In this document: positions 20,967 to 31,694 of the stretch, in pieces
Numbering within the stretch: the stretch's first letter is position 1
Layout: every line of letters starts with the position of its first letter
From: Chlorokybus atmophyticus
Lineage: Eukaryota > Streptophyta > Chlorokybophyceae > Chlorokybales > Chlorokybaceae
DNA length: 31,694 nt
Direction: 5' to 3'
Assembly: GCA_009103225.1 (NCBI GenBank)
Contig: RHPI01001116.1
Location: 482,463 to 514,156 of the forward strand
Made by a program: the position numbers and the translations under genes
Notes under the pieces: model-generated
Databases searched by the model: none
Seen by the model: the letters and a program-made list of their open reading frames with translations, nothing else
What the model was told of the DNA's origin: nothing

Positions 20967-22480
20967 TCATACCCTCTCGGGCATGTTCCACAACTTTCCT
21001 CTCAGTCTCCGCAAGAGTTGTCTCTGATTGTGTCCATCTCTGCACATGTCCTCTAGCAGCTGCAGCATCTCAGCCAACAATTGTGATCTGTATGTGCAGA
21101 TGCGCATGAAGCTGATGCACTGCGCCACGACCACTCCCTGCTTTGTGGTTCTTGCAATGTTGGAGTGAGGATGTGGTGCACGCTTGACCAGGATGCCTTC
21201 ATAGGCTGGGAGCAGTCGCTTGTTGTAGACCTTCATGCACAGCCCCATATTTTGGGTCTGGAACACATGTAAGTCCAAAAACGGCACAGCTACCCCTGCC
21301 GCTGACTGCGTCACTGTCAGCATGCCTTGCGGGTAGATACCTGCAAGTGCTGTAAGTGACAAGTAAAGCGCACTTTGCAGTTCATCGACCCCCGCCATAA
21401 ACAAGTCATCCACATAGCGTACTATGCATGTGGCAAAGCATAGCAACAATGCAGGGTTACCCAAAGCCTTGAACCGAATGATGAAGTCTAAGCTCGTGTG
21501 TGAAAAGCGTGTTGTTCGCCAAGTAGACCGCCGCACTACTTCCCATTGGTATTCCTATGCACTGCCTTTACACGCCATCTGCTGATGTCTGCACAAACAG
21601 ATTAGCCAGCACAAACTGCAGCAAAGCATGCAGCTGTGCTGCAGTGAAAGTACGTGTGCTTCCCTCCGTGCTTGTCACTGTGGCACCACACACCCACTTG
21701 TGTGTGGTTTCCCCTTGGAGCAACGTGATATGTAGGTGTGTGGCCCTGTGCACAGCATGCATCTTCGCGAACACCTTGTCCAAGCTACACATCCGTTGCC
21801 ACAAGTCTGGCTGCTGCAGTTTGGTATACAAGGTAGTGAAGTCCCAGCGTTGTCCTGGCGGTGTTGAGGTGTTGTCTCAACCGACCGAATGCGAGGGAAT
21901 CCTTGAGAATCCAGCTGTGCCTAGCCTCTGGCAACCCCACAGCTTTCTGCCATAACATGTCCACCACATCTTCCGTTGCTTTGTATGCTCTGGTCAGCCA
22001 TTGACTGGCCTCCGTCAGCGATGTGTTGAAGGCAGCAGCGATGAAACGTGGGGCTGGTGGCGACTTGTGCACCTTGATGGTGAGGTACATGTGCGGTGTA
22101 CATTGGGTGCTGCCAGGTGGGGCTGTACGAAAGTCATGCTGCTGGTTAAACTCTTGATGCAGCTGCAGAATGACCTGCATGCTGTCACTCTGCAGCTGGT
22201 AAGTATCAGTCTGCAATTCAGCACGCAAGCATGCCAAATAGTAAGCTCTGCAAACCACAGCAAACGTCCCAGCACACTTATCTACTTCTGTAATAATGAA
22301 ATGGCTGTGCAGTTGCTTGTTGTTGGCATTGGCCATGGCATCTACTTTGTAGCTGGAGAGGTCAGTGGCTGGCAACAAGTGCATGCGCATAGAAATATGA
22401 GACATAATCTCTTGAATGACTGCTTGCACCCATTGCTGCAGTACCCCTGGCTGGTTGTGCTCCGTTGATGAGCCTCTGCA
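20967..22480 (-). pseudogene. PLE reverse transcriptase, multiply frameshifted
   Basis: Frame 22429-21870 carries HFIITEVDKCAGTFAVV and YLTIKVHKSPPAPRFIAA (the DKG and KxHK-R fingers motifs of PLE RTs). A shift near 21870 leads to RWDFTTLYTKL (motif A, 21849-21817). After a stop near 21570, CIGIPMGSSA (motif B', about 21535-21560) appears in a third frame. A further shift near 21480 gives IVRYVDDLFMAG (motif C, YVDD, 21418-21401) and VPFLDLHVF, and then an Arg-rich thumb. All catalytic Asp codons are still present, so decay is by frameshifts and stops rather than by loss of motifs. Confidence 0.75.
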
Positions 22481-23169
22481 TACTCGTACAGACTCTTAGT
22501 CACTGCTGGTACACATACTGCAAAATTCGCCTTGATGAGCATCTCAAACTTAACCCCGCATTTGAGTAAAGTTTGCCACACCGGTGACAATGCCAATGCA
22601 TAATCACACGACACATTATGCTGCAAAGTAGGAAGAGCAAACTCTGCATATTCAGATGTCATGCATACGCATGCACATTTATCCTGCTGCTCCCTTGTTG
22701 GTGTTGTTGGTGTTGTGACGAAAGGCCCGCGATGCACAGCGATTTCCCCAGCACTTCGTCAAACTTCCACACCACTCGTGGCTGCTGCCAAGTCCTTTGC
22801 AGGTGTTGTGGGATTGCTGCTATCATGGGTGCCGCATCCAAGCATGCCTGCAAGCACATCACATCTGCTGCCACGTTTGGAGAAGCACATGTTGAGCATC
22901 TTCGAGAGGTTCCTGTGTTTGTACGCGTGAAGAGTGCAACGAAAGCGTCTGGCAAACATCTGATCCTGTATGAAACGCAAACGGCGTGCGTAGTTTCTGT
23001 AAGCAAAGATGCGCACATAGACATAATCTGGGACGACAACAGGTGGACGAAAGTGACGACCACGCAACACCACTCCATCTTAGCTCTGAAGTATGCTGGT
23101 CGTGATATGCGTGCTCATTTGGGTTCCTTATTGAAGCCCTTGGGAGCGTGGGTCTGAAATGCCTGAATC

Positions 23170-23560
23170 CACTTGCATTCCCTGCCACTCGCCACCTTCT
23201 GCCATTGCGCATCAGTCATCCCACCAAAATGAATGTGTTCAATCGGGGAGACCCCCCGTTAGCCACTCCCCTTCTGCGCATGTCTTTCTCGACTGGGGTT
23301 GTGTTGGCTGCTGCTGCGCGCTGCGCATGCTGTTTGAAACGCTCAAACGCAGTGTTGGAGGTTGGTTCCACTTGATATTTGCCATCTAGAGGGTATATCA
23401 TATAGATGCCATGTGTGTCTTCAGCTGGATGCAAAGCATTATGCAATTTTAGAAGGCTACATTGGTTCTCACAAGATCTTTGGAGGATAGGGAGTTTGGA
23501 GCCATGGCATGTTATCCATATGCGAGGCAGGTCGCAAATCATATACTTGACTGAGTACAT
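23170..23560 (-). pseudogene. PLE N-terminal GIY-YIG endonuclease region
   Basis: The frame starts MYSVKYMICDLPRIWITCHG. It contains HGIYMIYPLDGKY followed by PTSNTAFERFKQHAQRA, then a basic helix with DMRRRG. GIY, the T-x6-R-x3-H spacing and the later EGGEW (about 23185-23199, in another frame) fit the GIY-YIG fold: two Tyr strands, catalytic Arg and His, and the metal-binding Glu. The second strand, usually Y-[VI]-G, reads YQVE, so the motif is eroded. In live elements the domain nicks the target DNA to prime reverse transcription. Confidence 0.6.
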
Positions 23561-23774
23561 AGATATAGGAGCTTAGCTGACTACCTCTGGCTACTGTTGT
23601 ATAAACGTTGCTAAGACTATCATCAGCGAGCCTAACTACGTACTACAACTTATATAGAGCGCTCAAGCTCTCTATAGTACGCAAGCCATGCAACTGACTA
23701 CAAAATCCCTGTATATCAAGCGTGTAGCCAACCAAAATGGTATCACAGCCACCCAAATGGCTGCACCGGATGAA
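23561..23774. other. Spacer between PLE and the nucleoside phosphorylase-like gene
   Basis: This is short non-coding sequence holding the 3' UTR of the minus-strand gene that ends at 23775. An AGAGCGCTC/GAGCTCTCT near-palindrome lies at about 23656-23675. Confidence 0.35.
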
Positions 23775-25924
<2,150 letters not shown>

Positions 25925-25930
25925 CGCTCA

Positions 25931-26155
25931 CAACACCCGCGTGAGTGACGCTGGTGCGCCTGTAATGGAACTGAACAGTCCATGTCATGACATGACCTTG
26001 CCCATTCATAGGGTTGCCAATTGGATGTTACAGAACGCACGCGGGAAAAAGCAGCACGGTAAGCCGCCGGCATGATGATGCCGATAAGTTATGCCGTTCC
26101 GTACCATGCAGCAGCTTAGTTTGCAGTCTAACCTCGTTATGTGCATACCATCGGG
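25931..26155. repeat. Tandem upstream duplication, copy 1
   Basis: This is the first unit, starting CAACACCCGCGTGAGTGACG, immediately upstream of the start codon at 25924. It matches 26160-26361, sharing GTGAGTGACGCTGGTGCGCC, GCCAATTGGATGTTAC and GCAGCTTAGTTTGCA. Confidence 0.85.
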
Positions 26156-26159
26156 TCAA

Positions 26160-26361
26160 CAACACCCGAGTGAGTGACGCTGGTGCGCCTGTCATGGGTC
26201 TGACAGTCCATTATCATGAAAAATGAACTTGCCATTCATGCCAATTGGATGTTACGCAACGCGGAAAAAAGCAGCACGGTATGCCGCTGGCATGATGATG
26301 CTGTTCGGTACTATGCGGCAGCTTAGTTTGCAATCTAACCTCGTCGGCGCATACCATCGGG
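26160..26361. repeat. Tandem upstream duplication, copy 2
   Basis: This is the second unit, ending GCATACCATCGGG like the first. It is about 20 bp shorter through small deletions, one removing GATAAGTTATGCC-type sequence. It is probably duplicated promoter or 5' UTR of the minus-strand gene. Confidence 0.85.
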
Positions 26362-27036
26362 CTTGAATATGCGCATATCGAGTTCATGCGCACGCGTCGA
26401 GTGCGTAACTTGTCGATTCTCCTTAAGTGCATGAGATATGCGCAATTGGCGCTAATTTTACGTGCATAGATCTTGCACTAAGGAGTAGCTCTAACCTTCA
26501 CCTTAACCTTTTGGTGAGTGGTAGCAATAGTATAAACGTACATGCTCGTCAAGCTTAATCTGCCAATATAACAACGGTTGATGTATCTAATCATGTGCGG
26601 AGACACGCAAGAGTTCAAGCACCTTGCAAAGTGCATTGATGAATTTTTAACAAGATGCATGCGGCGCACCTTCTTTTATTCAATTAAAAAGTTCATGTGC
26701 TAAAGGCAACGGTGTCGTAGCATAAGTGATTATGAGACATATATACTCTGCTACTATTGCTTGTACGTGCGCATGCTGTCCTTGTATTCATGCCATAGAA
26801 AGCGGATGCACACAACACAATATGGCTCTTTTTATGTCTCTAATGACTTATACTGTCATGTAGTCATGGCCAAGGTGCAAAGTTGCATACAAGGTGTCAC
26901 CTCTAAGAACAGCGATACTAGGTACATTTATGCACTTAGCGCGGATATGCACTATTAATATTGGATTGTGCTGTAGAATAGTCCTAAGAACAATCATGTG
27001 GCATCCGGCCACCCACTTCACGCATGTCACTCGCAT
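26362..27036. other. Intergenic, nothing recognised
   Basis: There is no splice-compatible coding frame, RNA gene or repeat that I can support. The sequence is moderately AT-rich. Confidence 0.4.
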
Positions 27037-27376
27037 GCCCTGTTAGATAACAGGGCCGCCGCCAGCCGTGGTACGTTGGCGCCCGGTCGCCGCAGCGGCA
27101 CTTTTGCGTACCAGTGCTGCTTTAGTGCACTAACCACGGCTGGCGGCGGTGTACCGGAGAATCTAGGCTGCCGGCTAACTGACAGTGGCTTAATTCGGTC
27201 AGTTAGCCGTAGTTAGGCCGCACATGTTGCTCTGGTATGAAGGTCGGTTACTTGGCCGCGGTCAAGTCGCACCTTTTGCTCCTTGGCTCCATCAAGTAAC
27301 CGGCTACCGCGGTACCGACCGCGGTAGCCGCGGTTGGTGCCGCGGTTCAGCTCGGTCGCTACTGCGATCGACCGAG
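27037..27376. repeat. Cluster of six consecutive hairpins
   Basis: The following perfect inverted repeats occur. 27037-27045/27048-27056 has 9-bp arms. 27056-27072/27133-27149 has 17-bp arms (CCGCCGCCAGCCGTGGT). 27172-27183/27198-27209 has 12 bp (CGGCTAACTGAC). 27245-27254/27293-27302 has 10 bp (CGGTTACTTG). 27301-27313/27318-27330 has 13 bp (CGGCTACCGCGGT). 27351-27358/27369-27376 has 8 bp. They follow head to tail with little space between them. There is no coding frame. Confidence 0.8.
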
Positions 27377-28361
27377 TTTCAACAATAATTTGTATTAGGG
27401 TTATCTAGCCTGACTGTATATGTTTTTATCTTGCGGACATGGTTGCATGAATTGTGTAGTATCGCAGATGGCAAGGGCAAGTGACGCCAGTTAAGTAAGT
27501 ATAAGGCAGTCAACTCCTAATCGGTTAAACTCAATTTACCCCCCTCCCCATGAAAAAGCGCACCATTCAGTGCATTTGCGGGGACTCGGACGGCTCGAAC
27601 CCAGGCGCGCAGCATCGTCACCAGCCGCCTTGCCTGGTTCGGTTTTCGGGGGACCATGGGACAATTACGTACTGTTAGGACCAGCCTGGTCCCCGCGTGC
27701 AGACCAAGGCGGGGGGGGACCCTGGTCCGGACCTTAAGCCGCCCGGGCAACTTGGCCCTGGTCCGTACGCGCGGACCAGGGCTGGTCCGCGGGAAAGTAT
27801 GTATTATCAGATAACATCGCAACACTTCTTGCAATGCAAGTCTTACGTGTATACGGTATGAGAGATGTGAAAAATGGTCTTGATATGAGCCACATGCAAG
27901 AATAGCCACACAACTTGCACTCAATCTGGTAGCAAATGTGCTCAAGCAGAAAGGGGCCAAATGTGTTGCACACCAGTGCACGCATGCATAGTACAAGTGA
28001 GAAGCAAACAACAAGCAGGCAGTGATAGACTAGGCGGTGGCCAAGGCAGAGCTTGTACAACTTAACTTTGACCGCATATACCTAGACAATAAGACCCTCA
28101 AGCAGGCAATAGGAGTGGCCAAGGCAGGGCAGCACAGCAAGAAGCAACCATCTGCGTAAAGCAGGGAGCCTCCCTGTTTGGTACATGTGGTTTGAGACCA
28201 CGTGTACCAATCGGCCAACCAATAAAGCACATATACTCTATAGTTTAACCAAGGGGAATAGCTTACACACACTCCCACCATAACCCTCTAAGCTATGTGC
28301 GTGCCGTAGTAGTGGATGGGATGAGGAAATGTACCGTACACTTCCTTTGTAACAGTGCAGC
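27377..28361. repeat. Non-coding block with GGACCAGG palindromes and further hairpins
   Basis: GGACCAG-C-CTGGTCC lies at 27678-27692. GCCCTGGTCCG/CGGACCAGGGC (6-nt loop) lies at 27755-27782, with extra CTGGTCC words around it. TTGGTACATGTGGT/ACCACGTGTACCAA (5-nt loop) lies at 28178-28210. GTGGCCAAGGCAG is repeated directly at about 28036 and 28115. No gene is evident between these. Confidence 0.65.
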
Positions 28362-28888
28362 TGTAACGGGAAGGTACATTAAGTAACCACAACTCGATCA
28401 TAAAAGCACCAAGTGTTTTATGGTTGAATGGGCTGTAACATTGGTCATCGGAGCTTGAGACCCGAGTTCGATTCCTGCCTTGCACACACGAATTTCGTGG
28501 TCGTTGTTTCTCGATCTAATAATATTGTAAATGGTCACTTCATAAGTGGCATCATCGATGGGTCGCGACTTGCTTAATGGCGGTTGCACCGACGTTCAAT
28601 TGGCGCTGCAGGCAAAACCTGCCTGTCGCGATGCGATCGTTGAAACCGGCAGCGGTGCGCTATGCGCGCGTTAACCGGTATGGGCCTAAATTGGCCGGTC
28701 CTTGACCATGGGGCCGGTGCCTGACCCAACAAACCCCTGGGATAATTCCCCAGCTGAGCATACGCAGCTGTCGAGGACGTCAGCGTTCGAAAGTGGGGGG
28801 GAATGTAACGGGAAGGTACATTAATTAAATTACCACAAATCGACCATAAAAGCACCAAGTCTTTTATGGTCGAGTGGGCTGTGCCTCA
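28362..28888 (+). mobile_element. TRIM-like miniature LTR retrotransposon candidate
   Basis: Two direct repeats of about 79 bp bound about 0.5 kb: 28362-28440 (starting TGTAACGGGAAGGTACATTA, ending GGGCTGTAACA) and 28804 to about 28888. The first begins TG and ends CA. Directly after it is TGGTCATCGGAGC, in the place of, and resembling, an initiator-Met primer-binding site (TGGTATCAGAGC). Directly before the second is a purine tract AAAGTGGGGGGGAA. There is no coding frame. No target-site duplication is visible and the far end of the second repeat has diverged, so the call is provisional. Confidence 0.5.
28840..28873. repeat. 13-bp perfect hairpin inside the 3' terminal repeat
   Basis: TCGACCATAAAAG pairs with CTTTTATGGTCGA around loop CACCAAGT. 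The 5' repeat carries the same structure with mismatches (28394-28427). Confidence 0.75.
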
Positions 28889-28911
28889 AAAATCGTATGC
28901 TCTTGGAAGGG

Positions 28912-28962
28912 TTATGCTCTTGGCGACTAAGAGCATAAGATGCTCTTGAACGTTAAGAGCAT
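28912..28962. repeat. Paired ATGCTCTT hairpins
   Basis: TTATGCTCTT/AAGAGCATAA (loop GGCGACT) lies at 28912-28938. ATGCTCTT/AAGAGCAT (loop GAACGTT) lies at 28940-28962. Two adjacent hairpins share the same stem word and have unrelated 7-nt loops. Confidence 0.75.
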
Positions 28963-29004
28963 ACATATGCTATAAGCGCAGATTCATTACGCCCATCACG
29001 CCTA

Positions 29005-29840
29005 TTGGTCGGGCCGGCCGGCCTGTCGGCATTCAACCTACATCACATCCCGCGCCATAGGGCCATCACACGGTACCCGGGCTGCGCGGCAGTATGTGCG
29101 GCCCGCCTGCTTCTCATTGGCTAGGCGGCGAGAACAAGCGTTACACCGTTAGATCTGTTCAAAAACGATCCTGGCCGTCCAAAGCACATCCAATTGTTAA
29201 AACGCATGCCAATAAATGTACAATTGAGCACAGTTCTGCATACGTGGCCGCTTATGGCTGCATGTTGATCATTTAAATGTGTTACAGTAATAATATTGAT
29301 AAATATGCTGCAATATGATGCAATATGGCTAGCAACCTGCAGTTAAGTGTTACAAAACTTAATCCAACGTAATGTTCACGCCACGGTACGTGCCAACATA
29401 TTCAGTACGTAATGCCAAGGTTACCATCATTAAAATAATGCTAACCTGAATTACCTTCATGTTAAGATTCAACTAAACGAAAAATCGCATCGTTAGGCCA
29501 CCATTTGGTCACGCATGAATTTGATCAAATGGGATCGCAACGGTGACAACAGCCGTTGCTGAAAAAGGCAACAAAGTGGCCAATCATTGCAAAGATGCTG
29601 AAAACAATCTCTGCAGCAACTGCTTACCAACGGCGACCAAAAGTCGCTAGGGATTCGGTGCAATTGCAGCACAGTCAGTGGTTAAAACGGCCGCGTTTTT
29701 GGCGGTACGAGGTCGGGGCAGGCCCCATACCCCAAAGACATGCCGCCACTACTCACCCTCGTTCTAACTGATCCACTCTACCATGTAACGCTAATTGATT
29801 ACACGCTATAGTTACTGCGTCATCAAACATGGTCAACAGC
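29005..29840 (-). repeat. Dispersed inverted repeat, copy 2
   Basis: This is the reverse-orientation counterpart of 10057-11022. Its outer edge (29840) is GCTGTTGACCATG on the minus strand; its inner edge is the CGGCCCGACCAA block. It lacks the foldback insertion found in copy 1. It lies about 55 bp beyond the putative polyadenylation signal of the CFAP206 gene. Confidence 0.75.
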
Positions 29841-29895
29841 CGAATGAGCATCTGCATTTACATAATGTGTGTATGTTATGTAAGCATCTCATATA

Positions 29896-29901
29896 TTTAT
29901 T
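29896..29901 (-). promoter_or_regulatory. AATAAA, possible polyadenylation signal of CFAP206
   Basis: AATAAA on the minus strand lies about 90 bases after the CFAP206 stop codon, in AT-rich sequence. Use of this signal is inferred. Confidence 0.35.
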
Positions 29902-29990
29902 ATTTTCAATGATTCGACGTTATAAGCTTAGCATACATGTTGGCATGCTATGAATCGTAATCACCGGCATAGTTTATAGTCTAAACTACA

Positions 29991-31657
29991 TCACACCTCA
30001 AGCGTAAGGTTTACAACATTCATTTTCGTATCTGGCGCCCCCCTCAACCCCGCGACGTACTGCACTCGCTTCGGCATCTTCGTATGCCGACTCACCCCAG
30101 TATTCGTCGCCACCTAAGAGCAACAAGTGTCATGCTCACATCCACTTCAGTCACACTTACACAAGCACACACGCATACACATGAGGACATCCGTGATACA
30201 CACGCATGCTCACATACGCACAAGCGCGCGCACACACGCACACACACACGCACACACACACACATGCGCGCACAACAACAACAACAACAACAACAATAAC
30301 AACAGCAACAACAACAACAGCAACAGCAACAACAGCCACAGCCACACCTGCTTCGGCAGCCACGTCTGCGAGTCATTCTCCCGTCTGAAGTGGCTCTCGT
30401 GCGTCTGCTGCGACGTGGTCTTCTTGTGCGTGAGGTCGGTCAGTCGCAGCAGCCGCCGCCGTAGCGCCCACTCGCTGAACTCGTAGCTGGGGTCCACACG
30501 ACGCTCGGTTGGGTGGACCACGGTCTGCGCACCAAAGTCACACCTGAAGGAACAACGAGATGTGTTAACATGCACACACGCATGTGTGTATGCACGTGGC
30601 TGCGCTTGAACATGCCTTTGCACGTGTATACAGACACCCGTATCCACACCTACGCACAAACGCGCATTCGTAGGCACGTATTCGCGTGCGTGCGTACGTA
30701 CTTGTATCTGTGCGTGCACGTGTGCATGTGTGTGTAGGTGTGCACGCATGTGTGTTGTGTGTGTACGTAAGTGTCGTGTGCCCGCATATGCGCATGCGCG
30801 TATGTGTGCAAGTTCATGTGGGCATACATCAATGGCGTTGACGTGAGCGAAAGGCGTATGCGTGTGAGCGCAAGTTGAGGCGCGCAGTCATCAGTAATGC
30901 CGAGCAGCCGGAGGAGGGCCGGTAACTTGGTCAGGCGCTTGTGAAAGAGGGAAGAAGAGGGAGAGGGACCGATGGTCATGTTGGGGAGGTACAGCGCGGG
31001 AGTCTCGCAGAACAACGCCAGCGCACGCGCGTTACTCATGGCATAGTAATTCCCCTGAGACAACAAAAGCAGAGTCTGTCAACAACGACATCCCAGCTGT
31101 AACAACTTCATACACATCCCTACATATAGGCACTTCCTCCCACCTGGAACTTGGCCACTTCGACGCCAGAAGTGTCGCCCCTTATAGGTACGCCTCGCAC
31201 GGCGAGCGCGACAGGGCAGAAGCCTTCAAGCTCAAGGCGCGGCGGGTCCACATTGTTCACCTCCTCTTTGTTGTCACCCTCACCACTTGGTGCTGATACT
31301 GTTGTGCACACATCCGCCCAACTCACCCTCTCAACACCACTCTCTGGAATGGATGTTGGCAAGGAACCCAACAGCGTGAGCTTGCGCTCTTCTGCGCCTT
31401 TGGCGAAGGACTGAACCTCTTTCAAATCCTGTGTGTGGAGTAAACAACAACAAGAGGGTTACCCAAGATTGTTGAATTTGGTGCAATGTGTGTCTTTGTG
31501 TGTGTGTCCTCCTTACCTGTTTTGTGATGACGGTATTAAAGGGCAGTTTGTCTCCCTGCGGTAGAGTCTTGGCGGCAGCCACGCGCACGTCCAGAGCGGC
31601 CTTCTCCTCCACCATGGCCAGATGAAGCCTTGCCATAGCTTGAAAGATGGGAAACAC
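29991..31657 (-). CDS. CFAP206: Cilia- and flagella-associated protein 206, C-terminal part
   Basis: Five exons join in frame: 31657-31517, 31428-31144, 31054-30828, 30543-30348 and 30113-29991. They give the last 323 residues; the N-terminal part lies beyond the window edge. Recognised blocks are GFCPVALAVRGVPIRGDTSG, KFQGNYYAMSNARALALF, CDFGAQTVVHP, DPSYEFSEWALRRRLLRL, SHFRRENDSQTWLPKQ and the last exon with ATNTGVSRHTKMPKRVQYVA. These follow the order in animal and algal CFAP206/FAP206 (DUF3508 family), including the tyrosine-rich segment before the QT-x-H motif and the SHFRREN-Q-LPK block. In the axoneme this protein helps dock radial spoke 2 and dynein c, so the host builds motile cilia. 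A segment after GITDDCAPQL (LALTRIRLSLTSTPLM) is less certain because two in-phase donors are possible. The final intron is full of CA and CAA repeats. Confidence 0.9.
30150..30347. repeat. CA and CAA microsatellites in the last CFAP206 intron
   Basis: (CA)n with CG interruptions lies at about 30160-30268, followed by (CAA)n at about 30270-30345, within intron 30114-30347. Long Val/Cys, Leu or Asn runs in frames across it are artefacts. The next upstream intron (30544-30827) is also GT/CA-rich. Confidence 0.85.
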
Positions 31658-31694
31658 CTAACAGACACAACAGGTGTTGCAACATAACAAAACC

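Larger units (their letters stand above)
20967..23560 (-). mobile_element. Penelope-like retroelement (PLE) with N-terminal GIY-YIG, decayed
   Basis: About 2.6 kb on the minus strand encodes, in order, a short Cys/His-containing N terminus, a GIY-YIG-like endonuclease, a linker, and a PLE reverse transcriptase. Reading requires several frame changes, so it is a dead copy. After the RT (ending near KLWNMPERV) there is no C-terminal GIY-YIG. The order is therefore the reverse of canonical endonuclease-positive PLEs. It matches the permuted 'Chlamys'-type PLEs described from the green lineage (established knowledge, matched here by architecture only). No terminal repeats or insertion-site duplication were found, so the ends are approximate. 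Confidence 0.75.

Noticed and set aside
22618-23157. 179-residue plus-strand ORF
   Set aside because: It is antisense to the PLE linker region and has no motif of its own.
27585-27615. tRNA-like GGCTCGAACCC (minus strand GGGTTCGAGCC)
   Set aside because: No cloverleaf can be drawn around it.
28441-28490. Possible tRNA or tRNA-derived SINE (GAGTTCGATTCC resembles a T-arm/box B)
   Set aside because: The T-stem does not pair, and no D-arm or anticodon arm could be folded. The position just inside a 79-bp direct repeat fits a primer-binding region better.
30090-30386. Cys-, Val-, Leu-, Asn- or Thr-run frames on both strands
   Set aside because: They are microsatellite translations in the last CFAP206 intron.

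Overview
This window is nuclear DNA of a eukaryote, most likely a flagellated green alga (Chlorophyta). The evidence is short exons separated by GT-AG introns (plus one GC-AG intron), a clear axonemal gene (CFAP206), a secreted plant-type nucleoside phosphorylase-like gene, and retroelements of types I know from green algae: a Kangaroo-like DIRS element with an inverted tyrosine recombinase, and a Penelope-like element with its GIY-YIG domain at the N terminus. The species cannot be named from sequence alone. Exon structures were built by hand from splice signals and frame continuity, without transcripts.

Layout. 1-3024: a doubtful exon, a GC-rich foldback element and a small plus-strand gene ending in a Cys4 zinc-ribbon-like motif. 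3025-7167: about 4 kb without a convincing gene. 7168-9297 (minus): an 8-exon gene for a secreted or membrane-anchored protein with four GLG1-type cysteine-rich repeats and collagen-like Gly-Pro tracts. 10057-11022: a dispersed repeat whose second copy lies in reverse orientation at 29005-29840. 11434-15702: a DIRS-type retrotransposon with both split direct repeats intact but a gutted interior. 17864-20118 (plus): a multi-exon type I membrane protein of unknown family. 20967-23560 (minus): a decayed Penelope-like element. 23775-25924 (minus): a 5-exon secreted nucleoside phosphorylase-like gene with a roughly 290-bp GA tract in intron 3 and a tandemly duplicated upstream region. 27037-28962: a dense run of perfect hairpins, including a TRIM-like miniature retrotransposon. 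29991-31657 (minus): the C-terminal five exons of CFAP206, continuing past the window.

The host genes do not form an operon or an obvious pathway. Two encode secretory-route proteins (GLG1-repeat protein, type I membrane protein), one a probably secreted nucleosidase-like enzyme, one an axonemal protein. The window's distinctive character lies in the mobile DNA. The best-supported unusual system is the DIRS element: its termini share the nonamer CTCTGTGTG, which occurs once at the internal repeat junction, as expected for circle-forming recombinase-dependent retrotransposition. Its recombinase gene faces its reverse transcriptase gene, and one deletion has removed the C-terminal parts of both.
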